Assembly (NCBI GenBank): GCA_046728075.1
Contig: JBKPDV010000233.1
Location: 1-11,385, forward strand
Length of the DNA: 11,385 bases
Direction: 5' to 3'
Source: JBKPDV01 sp046728075
GTDB lineage: Bacteria; Acidobacteriota; Thermoanaerobaculia; UBA5066; Gp7-AA6
The position numbers and the translations under genes are program-made. Positions 1-5,635 of the stretch are shown here, piece after piece. How positions within the stretch are numbered: the stretch's first letter is position 1; each line of letters starts with the position of its first letter. The notes under the pieces are model-generated. The model saw only the letters and a program-made list of their open reading frames with translations. It did no database searches and was not told the origin of the DNA.

Positions 1-667
1 GGCCGAGGATGTGATCTATCCACAGGAAGGGGTAGATCAACGGGAAGAGCAGAATGAAGGGACCGCGGTAGTGGAACCGCGAGCCCCAGCGTAGGATCGC
101 GATCGCCAGACGGCCGGTGAAGAGATAGCGGCTCTCGAGCACGTCAAAGCCCGCTTCTGTGAGAAGCCGCCGGATACGAGCGTCGTCGTAGAGCTGGATA
201 CACCGGTATTCCGCGATGTGATGTCGGCGGAAGGACTCGCTCACGTGCGGCGAGTTCAAGCAATCGACGGTCAGCGCGAAGAGCCCGCGGGGCCGCAAGA
301 CCCGCTGCACCTCTGCGAGCACGGCCGCATCGTCGCGCGCGTGCTCGAGGACGCAGACTGAAACAGCGCGGTCGAAAGTGCCGGCAGCCAGGGGCAGACC
401 CTCACCGGCCGCGCAGAGAAAATGCCCGTCGCGATCGACCCAGCGCTTCGCGATGGCCAGCGCGCCAAGCGACGGATCGATGCCCACAGGTTCCAGTCCG
501 CGTCTGGCGAGTGTGCCCGCGAACGCTCCTTTCCCGCTGCCGACGTCGACGATCCGTTGGCCGGGGAAAAGCTCCAGGTAGCGGGAGAGCGTCGCCAGCT
601 CGAGCCTCCGGACGCCGTGGAAGCGCTGCCAGTGGCGGTAGACGACGCGCCGGGCGAGCGAGAGCAT
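1..667 (-). CDS. Class I SAM-dependent methyltransferase (type 11 family), 3' end beyond window
   Basis: Reading leftwards from ATG 667-665 the frame stays open to the window edge, giving 222 visible residues; the C-terminus is missing. Motif I is clear at about residues 39-48 (IVDVGSGKGA), followed by the acidic end of strand 2 (VGIDPS, 61-66), a GEGLPL loop (88-93), the FDRAVSVCVLEH segment (98-109) and a VLRPRGLFALTV strand (123-134). This order is that of Rossmann-fold SAM methyltransferases of the Methyltransf_11/UbiE-like group. Near residues 203-217 a hydrophobic aromatic stretch (PFILLFPLIYPFLWI) suggests membrane association. The substrate cannot be deduced; lipid, quinone or glycan methylation are all possible. 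The start lies 17 nt past the topA stop, so it is probably co-transcribed with dprA-topA. No strong ribosome-binding site precedes the ATG. Confidence 0.9.
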   Translation of the reverse strand, partial: MLSLARRVVYRHWQRFHGVRRLELATLSRYLELFPGQRIVDVGSGKGAFAGTLARRGLEPVGIDPSLGALAIAKRWVDRDGHFLCAAGEGLPLAAGTFDRAVSVCVLEHARDDAAVLAEVQRVLRPRGLFALTVDCLNSPHVSESFRRHHIAEYRCIQLYDDARIRRLLTEAGFDVLESRYLFTGRLAIAILRWGSRFHYRGPFILLFPLIYPFLWIDHILG

Positions 668-684
668 CCGCCCGGTTCTTCGAG

Positions 685-3267
685 CTAGCTCGCTCGCCGG
701 CGCGGCCGGGGCTTGGACGCCGCGGGTTCCTTCTCGACGGCCCGGGGCGGCAGGAGGACTTCCTTCATCGCGGGCAGTGGACCGGCGGGCTTTTCGAAGC
801 CGCATCCGCCGCGGTCGCAGACGAGGAAGCCGCCTCCTTTGCGGTCACGCAAGAGCAGATACGCGTTGCCGCACTGAGGGCAGGCTTCCGGAACCGGGCG
901 GACCGAGAGCGTGAAGTCGCAGTTGGGATAGTTGACGCACCCGTAGAACGGGCGGAAGCGGCCGCGCCGCTCGGCGATCACGCCGCCGTCCTTGGGGCAG
1001 ATCACTCCGGTGTCGACGACGGGCTTGGGCGGCTTGTACTTGCAGGCGGGATAGTTCGAGCAGGCCACGTACGCTCCGTAGCGGCCGTGGCGACGGACCA
1101 GCGCGTGGCCGCACTGCGGACAGCTCTCCCCCGTCGGCTCGTCGGGCCGCGCCTCCGCCTTGCCCCCCGCGACGGCCACGTTGACGATGTTGCGGCACTT
1201 GGGGTAGGCCGTGCAGCCGAGAAAGACCGATCCGGTCCGGCTCTGACGCAGCTTCATCGGAGACCCGCACTCCTCGCACATCGTCGCCTCGAGCTCTGTT
1301 GCGTCGACGATGTCCTCCTCCGGATCCGGGATGTTCTCCGTGAAGGTGCAGGCGGGGTACCCGCTGCAGGCCACGAAGAGCCCGTTCTTGCCCATCCGGA
1401 GCTTCAGCTTCTTTCCGCAATTCGGGCACTTCTCGGCGACATCCGGCACGACGGGAAACGACAGGATCTTTCGGGCTTCGCCCAGAGGAATGCCCGCCTT
1501 GCCGGACACCATGTCTTTCAAGGCGCGTTCGCGGTCGCGCGTGAAGGTCTGGTCGAACTCCGAAAGCGCTTTCCTCCACGGAAGCTTTCCCTCTTCGACT
1601 TCGTCCAAGCGCTCCTCCATGCGGGCGGTGTACGACGTCTCGAAGAAGTCATCGAAGTACGGGATTAAGAGCTCGATGACCGTCCGCCCGAGCGCGCTCG
1701 GGATGAAGCGGCGGTCCTTCTTGCGAACGTACTCGCGGTCCTCGATTTTTCGGAGGATCTCGGCGTACGTCGAGGGCCGGCCGATCCCGTTCTCCTCGAG
1801 AAACTTCACGAGCGAGGCCTCGTTGAAGCGCGGCGGAGGCTGTGTCTGCTTCTGCTCGGGGTGGAGGGTCACGAGCTTCAAGGTCTCCCCCTGGGAGAGC
1901 GCCGGAAGTCTTTCGCCTTCCTTGTCCTTGTCCTCCTCCGCGTCCGTGTCCGCGGCGGGCTGCGAGGCTTCGATCCCGTGTGCCGCGAGATACCCGGGGA
2001 ACTTCAAGGTCGAGCCGGAGGCCCGGTAGAGGGCGCGTCCCGCCTCGATCTCGGCGGAAGTCGTGTCGTAGACGGCCGGAGTCATCTGTGACGCGACGAA
2101 ACGCTCCCAGATCAGTCGGTAGAGGCGGGCCTCGTCGGACGCGAGGTGAGCGGAGACGGCCTCCGGCGGCAGATCGAGGTACGTCGGCCGGATGGCTTCA
2201 TGGGCGTCCTGAATGTCGCGCTTGCCCTTGAAGTACCGGGGCGATTCGGGCAGCGACGCGGGACCATAGCGCTCCTGGATGTGCTCCCGCACGGCCGTCA
2301 GCGCCTCCTGCGAGACGCGGGGCGAGTCGGTGCGCATGTAGGTGATCAAGCCGACCGTTCCCCGGCCCGGGATGTCCCTGCCTTCGTAAAGCCGCTGCGC
2401 GATCTGCATCGTGCGCCGCACGGCAAAGGAGAGACGCCGGGCGGCCGCCTGCTGGAGCTGCGAGGTGATGAAGGGAGGAGGTGGATTCTTACGCCGCTCC
2501 GCCGTTTCGACCCTGGCCACGCGCCAGACTGCCTTTTCCACCTCGGCGCGAACACGCTCGGCGGCCTCCGCGGACTCCAGCCGCGGATCGTTGCCGTCGA
2601 ATTTGAGCTTGACTCCGTCGAAAGCGAACAGGCGGGCGGAAAAGGCCGGCGGGACCGATGCTTCCAGCTCCGCGTCGACGGTCCAGTACTCGACCGGGAG
2701 GAACCGCTCGATCTCCTGTTCGCGCTCGCAGATGATCCGCAAGGCCACGGTCTGGACCCGTCCGGCCGAAAGCCCTCGCCAGATCTTCTTCCAGAGCAGG
2801 TCCGAGACCTCGTAGCCGACGAGGCGATCGATGATCCGGCGGGCCTGCTGCGCGTCCACCAGACGCGCGTCGATCTTGCCGGCCTGCTCCATGGCGGCCA
2901 GCACGGCTTTCTTGGTGATTTCGTTGAAGCGGACTCGCTTGAAGACCGCGTTCTTCGTGGCGCCCTTCAAGGTTTCCTGCAGGTGCCAGGAGATGGCCTC
3001 CCCCTCCCTGTCCGGGTCGGCCGCCAGATAGATGGTCGGCGCCGTACGCGCCGCCTTGATGATCTCCGCGAGCATCTTCGCCTTGCCCGCCAGCACTTCG
3101 TAGGTCGGCTCGTAGGAATTCGAGCGGTCGACTCCCAGCCCCTTTTTCGGCAAATCCCGAACGTGCCCGTAGGAGGCGAGGACGCGGAAGTCCTTTCCCA
3201 GAAACTTTTCCAGCGTCTTCGCTTTGGCGGGCGACTCGACGATGACGAGGGATTTACCAGTGGCCAT
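685..3267 (-). CDS. topA: DNA topoisomerase I (type IA) with five C-terminal zinc-ribbon units
   Basis: Encodes 860 residues that relax negatively supercoiled DNA by single-strand passage. The Toprim domain opens at residues 6-13 (LVIVESPA, Glu9) and carries the metal-binding DPDRE at 84-88. The catalytic tyrosine is Tyr310 in GLITYMRTDS. The conserved ENGIGRPSTYAEI block is at about 492-504. Residues 439-452 are an acidic, probably disordered insertion. Five cysteine units follow from 614: Cys614/617/634/640, 664/667/685/691, 716/719/736/742, 757/777/783 (one Cys replaced, CPKDGG) and 796/799/817/822. The tail is basic (KPRPRRRAS). I chose ATG 3267 because the protein then begins MATGKSLVIVES, as TopA proteins do. 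An in-frame GTG at 3321 would add 18 residues and has AAGGAG almost touching it, too close to be a normal ribosome-binding site. It lies 100 nt downstream of dprA, a common pairing. Confidence 0.97.
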   Translation of the reverse strand: MATGKSLVIVESPAKAKTLEKFLGKDFRVLASYGHVRDLPKKGLGVDRSNSYEPTYEVLAGKAKMLAEIIKAARTAPTIYLAADPDREGEAISWHLQETLKGATKNAVFKRVRFNEITKKAVLAAMEQAGKIDARLVDAQQARRIIDRLVGYEVSDLLWKKIWRGLSAGRVQTVALRIICEREQEIERFLPVEYWTVDAELEASVPPAFSARLFAFDGVKLKFDGNDPRLESAEAAERVRAEVEKAVWRVARVETAERRKNPPPPFITSQLQQAAARRLSFAVRRTMQIAQRLYEGRDIPGRGTVGLITYMRTDSPRVSQEALTAVREHIQERYGPASLPESPRYFKGKRDIQDAHEAIRPTYLDLPPEAVSAHLASDEARLYRLIWERFVASQMTPAVYDTTSAEIEAGRALYRASGSTLKFPGYLAAHGIEASQPAADTDAEEDKDKEGERLPALSQGETLKLVTLHPEQKQTQPPPRFNEASLVKFLEENGIGRPSTYAEILRKIEDREYVRKKDRRFIPSALGRTVIELLIPYFDDFFETSYTARMEERLDEVEEGKLPWRKALSEFDQTFTRDRERALKDMVSGKAGIPLGEARKILSFPVVPDVAEKCPNCGKKLKLRMGKNGLFVACSGYPACTFTENIPDPEEDIVDATELEATMCEECGSPMKLRQSRTGSVFLGCTAYPKCRNIVNVAVAGGKAEARPDEPTGESCPQCGHALVRRHGRYGAYVACSNYPACKYKPPKPVVDTGVICPKDGGVIAERRGRFRPFYGCVNYPNCDFTLSVRPVPEACPQCGNAYLLLRDRKGGGFLVCDRGGCGFEKPAGPLPAMKEVLLPPRAVEKEPAASKPRPRRRAS

Positions 3268-3333
3268 TGGGCGGTGGAAAGTGCCACAACCGCGGGGAAA
3301 CCGCAAACCGCAGCCGGGCACTCTCCTTCAACA

Positions 3334-3348
3334 CCGGGCTATTCCCGG
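3334..3348 (-). other. Short stem-loop in the dprA-topA gap
   Basis: CCGGG-AATAG-CCCGG (read on the minus strand) forms a perfect 5-bp stem with a 5-nt loop, extendable by one G-U pair. It lies in the 100-nt untranslated stretch before topA. No T-run follows, so it is not a standard intrinsic terminator. It may be an mRNA-processing or folding element, or chance in GC-rich DNA. Confidence 0.3.
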
Positions 3349-3356
3349 CAGTGGAA

Positions 3357-3375
3357 GTCCCTCCGTTTCAGGGAC
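3357..3375 (-). other. Stem-loop overlapping the dprA stop codon
   Basis: GTCCCT and AGGGAC form a perfect 6-bp stem around a 7-nt loop. The dprA TGA (3370-3368) lies in the stem/loop junction. No T-run follows, so it is unlikely to end transcription fully; it could weaken read-through into topA or protect a 3' end. Confidence 0.3.
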
Positions 3376-4498
3376 GTAGCAGGATGTACCGGCCTGTCTC
3401 GTCAGAGCCAGCGAGGCCCGCCTCCTCCAGCTCGAAGAGCGCCGCGAGGACCGTCCCAGCCGAAAGGTCCGCATCCTGCGAAAGCTCGTCCGCCGTTGCG
3501 GTCTCCTCCCGACGCAGGATCTCGAGAAGCCGCAGCGCCTCGGCCGACAAGTCCGCCTGGTTCGCGCGGACACGGCCCGGTCGAGCGACCTCGCCGATCG
3601 TCGGAAAGAGCTCGGCCAAGACGTCTTCGGCCCCCCGGCAGAGAATTGCGCCATCACGAAGGAGCTCATGCGTTCCCAACGAGGTCGGCGAAAAGACACT
3701 GCCCGGCACCGCGAAAACGTCGCGGCCGAAGTCGTTGGCCAGTCGGGCCGTGATCAGGGAGCCCGATCGGCGGGACGCCTCGACGACGACCACGCCCGAG
3801 GCGAGCCCGGCAATGATGCGGTTTCTCACGGGAAAGTTGCGGGCGTGTGGCTCGGTCCCGGGTGGAAACTCGGAAAGGAGAAGGCCTCGGGCGAGCATCG
3901 CCTCTTTCAAACGGGCATGCTCGCGTGGATAGTCGACGTCGATCCCGCAGCCCAGCACGGCAATCGTGCCTCCCGGTCCGTCCAGCGCCGCTTCGTGGGC
4001 GACGCCGTCCACTCCCCGGGCAAAGCCCGAGACGACCGCGACTCCGACTGAAGAGAGCTCGCGCCCCAACCGCGCGGCCACATCCCGGCCGTAGCGCGTC
4101 GCCTCTCTCGACCCGACAATCGCGACGGCGGGCAGCCGGAGCCGTTCGAAACTCCCCCGAGCAAAGAGCACGAAGGGAGGATCGGCGATCTCGGACAAAA
4201 GCGGCGGGTACTCGGCGTCAAACGCCGTCAGAACCCTCATTCCCGACCGCTCGAGATCAGCCGCCCACCGTTCCGATGCCAGATCCTCCACGGAGGCCTG
4301 AAGGGCTTGCGCGGCCGTCTGCGAGCCGAGCCGCTCGGTCAGATCCGAGGTGGACAGGGAGAGAAGGGCCTCCAGCCCCCCCTTTTCGCGCAGGTGCGGC
4401 CACAGGCGTTGCGGGGTAAGTTGCCGCCCGCGGGCCCAGGAAAGAGCCGCTCGGCGCGGCAGGATCGGGCTGGTCAAGCTAAGACTTTCTTCATGCAA
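3368..4498 (-). CDS. dprA: DNA processing protein DprA/Smf
   Basis: DprA binds incoming single-stranded DNA during natural transformation and loads RecA; related Smf proteins occur widely in non-competent bacteria. The 376-residue frame contains the family's Rossmann-like core in order: AIVGSREATRYG (126-137), SGFARGVDGVAH (157-168), LGCGIDVDYP (182-191), SEFPPGTEP (209-217), NFPVRNRIIAGL (221-232), VVVEAS (237-242), SGSLITARLA (245-254) and VFAVPG (261-266). An N-terminal SAM-like helical region precedes it, and a winged-helix-like DprA C-terminal domain occupies about 315-376. The start is uncertain. TTG 4498 gives the full frame but has no convincing Shine-Dalgarno sequence; TTG 4477 is preceded by GAAGAAAG at workable spacing. 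An ATG at 4494 is out of frame. It heads the leftward topA operon and is divergent from the TPR lipoprotein gene. Confidence 0.95.
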   Translation of the reverse strand: MHEESLSLTSPILPRRAALSWARGRQLTPQRLWPHLREKGGLEALLSLSTSDLTERLGSQTAAQALQASVEDLASERWAADLERSGMRVLTAFDAEYPPLLSEIADPPFVLFARGSFERLRLPAVAIVGSREATRYGRDVAARLGRELSSVGVAVVSGFARGVDGVAHEAALDGPGGTIAVLGCGIDVDYPREHARLKEAMLARGLLLSEFPPGTEPHARNFPVRNRIIAGLASGVVVVEASRRSGSLITARLANDFGRDVFAVPGSVFSPTSLGTHELLRDGAILCRGAEDVLAELFPTIGEVARPGRVRANQADLSAEALRLLEILRREETATADELSQDADLSAGTVLAALFELEEAGLAGSDETGRYILLRP

Positions 4499-4570
4499 CT
4501 GGTCTGAAAAGACGAAATCTTTCCGTCCGCAAAAGCTTTCCTATAATAGCGACCCGCATCGGAGGGCGAA
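4499..4570. promoter_or_regulatory. Divergent intergenic promoter region with near-symmetrical -10 element
   Basis: These 72 bp are the only non-coding DNA between leftward dprA and the rightward envelope operon. On the plus strand a perfect TATAAT lies at 4542-4547. On the minus strand the same bases read TATTAT (4548-4543), a 5/6 match. The core CTATAATAG is palindromic except for its central base. Candidate -35 boxes are weak on both strands (plus TTTCCG at 4520-4525, 16-bp spacing). The region is visibly more AT-rich than its surroundings. I infer one bidirectional or two overlapping promoters; no operator for a known regulator was recognised. Confidence 0.6.
4561..4566 (+). promoter_or_regulatory. 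Ribosome-binding site GGAGGG fixing the TTG start at 4571
   Basis: GGAGGG lies 4 nt before TTG 4571, a good Shine-Dalgarno match at acceptable spacing. The next in-frame TTG (4580) would be about 13 nt away and would delete the positively charged n-region of the signal peptide. This decides the TTG start of the TPR lipoprotein. Confidence 0.75.
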
Positions 4571-4939
4571 TTGAAGCGTTTGACCGGCCTCGTCATCGCG
4601 GTGTTTCTCTTCGCCTCGGGCTGCACGTCCTACTCCCACACGGAGAACGCCAAGTCTCAGATCGCCTTCGGGGCGCGCGTCGCCCGGGAGGGACTCTGGC
4701 GAGAGGCCGCCTTCCGGTTCGAGCAGGCGATCGCCAGAGATCCGAATAACGCGCGGGCGCACAACAACCTGGCCGTCGCGCTCGAAGCGAGCGGAGAGTT
4801 CGCTCGGGCGCTCGTCGAGTACAAGAAGGCGCTCGATCTGGCCCCCAACGACAACTACATTCGGCGCAATTACGCCCGGTTCGCGGAGTTCTACACCTCC
4901 TACACCCGAACGACCGGGAAGGCCGCCGGTGCGTCGTAG
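4571..4939 (+). CDS. Small TPR-repeat lipoprotein
   Basis: Encodes 122 residues starting at TTG 4571. An n-region KR, a hydrophobic stretch and the lipobox A-S-G-Cys18 mark a signal peptidase II substrate. Thr follows Cys18, so there is no Asp inner-membrane retention signal and the outer membrane is likely. The mature part holds about two tetratricopeptide repeats (roughly 29-62 and 63-96), with typical phrases such as EAAFRFEQAIARDPN and NNLAVALEASGEFARALVEY. TPR lipoproteins act as periplasmic docking modules, as do PilF, NlpI and BamD-type proteins, but this one is much shorter and I assign no specific role. It is the first gene of a three-gene rightward operon; the next gene overlaps its end by 11 bp, implying translational coupling. 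Confidence 0.9.
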   Translation: MKRLTGLVIAVFLFASGCTSYSHTENAKSQIAFGARVAREGLWREAAFRFEQAIARDPNNARAHNNLAVALEASGEFARALVEYKKALDLAPNDNYIRRNYARFAEFYTSYTRTTGKAAGAS

Positions 4940-5624
4940 GCTTTCGCTTCCCGCCGCTCTCCTGCTCTGCGCGTCCACGGCGCTCGGCGGGGTTTCTCAA
5001 GTGCGGCTGAGGCTTCCCTTGAAGCCGCGGCTCCCGTTGCGCGGAAACGAAAGAATCGTGCTCGCCCCCTTTCTGATCGTCACCGAGGCCGAAAAGGGGC
5101 GGGACAAGAGGCTCGCCAATGTCGATCTGCAGGCGGAATTCCATCGCTTCCTGAAGAAGCAGCTCGAGAAAAAGACCAAGCTCGAGGTCGTCGAAGCCCC
5201 CGCCGAAGTGAAGCTGCCCACTCAGAATCTGACCGAGCTCTCGCGATCCACGGAGTTCTGGCGCGCGCTGGGCGCGACGACCAACGGCGACATCATCGTC
5301 TCCGGGTCGCTCGAGTTCCGCATCGAAGACCGCTCCGGCTACAAGACGGAGGAATACATCTCGCCGATCAACGGCCAGACGTATTACCGCCAGGTCTACG
5401 TGGAGCAGACCGGCTTCCTGTTCGACATCGTCTTTCTCGTTTTCGACGCGCGCTCCGGCGAGAAGCTGCTGCAGGACGAGTTCAAAGACTTCCGTCAGAC
5501 CGGGGGACGCCGGGCCGATGAGCTGCAGGGTCTTTTCGAGAACCTCTTCTCGCTCGAAAACCAGATTCTGAATCTCTTCGTCGCGCGGGAGCGCGAAGCC
5601 GACCGATACATCTTCACCGACTAA
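4929..5624 (+). CDS. Secreted protein of unknown function, possible CsgG/LpoB-like fold
   Basis: Encodes 231 residues from GTG 4929, preceded by GGGAAGG (4916-4922) 6 nt upstream, so the overlap with the previous gene looks real. The N-terminus RRR plus a hydrophobic core ending near STALGG is a signal peptide. Cys14 sits in LLLC, a poor lipobox, so signal peptidase I cleavage is more likely. The mature part has a beta-alpha-beta pattern: strand RIVLAPFLIV (42-51), amphipathic helix LQAEFHRFLKKQLEKKT (67-83), strand LEVVEAP (85-91), then DIIVSGSLEFRIED (121-134) and FLFDIVFLVFDARSGEKLL (163-181). An APF opening followed by a helix and 'DIIVSGSLEF' resembles the nucleotide-binding-like domain of CsgG, LpoB and TolB-N relatives. 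That is pattern recognition only. The stop lies 11 nt before the Omp85 fusion gene, suggesting a joint envelope role. Confidence 0.85.
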   Translation: MRRRLSLPAALLLCASTALGGVSQVRLRLPLKPRLPLRGNERIVLAPFLIVTEAEKGRDKRLANVDLQAEFHRFLKKQLEKKTKLEVVEAPAEVKLPTQNLTELSRSTEFWRALGATTNGDIIVSGSLEFRIEDRSGYKTEEYISPINGQTYYRQVYVEQTGFLFDIVFLVFDARSGEKLLQDEFKDFRQTGGRRADELQGLFENLFSLENQILNLFVAREREADRYIFTD

Positions 5625-5635
5625 CGGGGTCTCAC

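Noticed and set aside
511..1668. A 385-codon plus-strand frame antisense to topA and the methyltransferase start
   Set aside because: Compositional shadow of topA; no motif, signal peptide or convincing ribosome-binding site.
3250..3311. A leader peptide starting at CTG downstream of AAGGAG and ending at topA's start
   Set aside because: It would need a CTG start, and its sequence shows no leader-peptide pattern such as runs of one amino acid.
3288..3313. A third heptamer array (AAACCGC repeated before topA)
   Set aside because: Only two tandem copies plus one loose AACCGC, and no inverted partner array; easily chance.
2146..3753. A 535-codon plus-strand frame across topA and the dprA end
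   Set aside because: It is antisense to well-recognised TopA and DprA. The product is Arg/Gly/Asp-rich with no domain. Long antisense frames are expected in GC-rich coding DNA.
4492..4494. ATG at 4494-4492 as the dprA start
   Set aside because: It is out of frame with DprA and reaches a stop after six codons.
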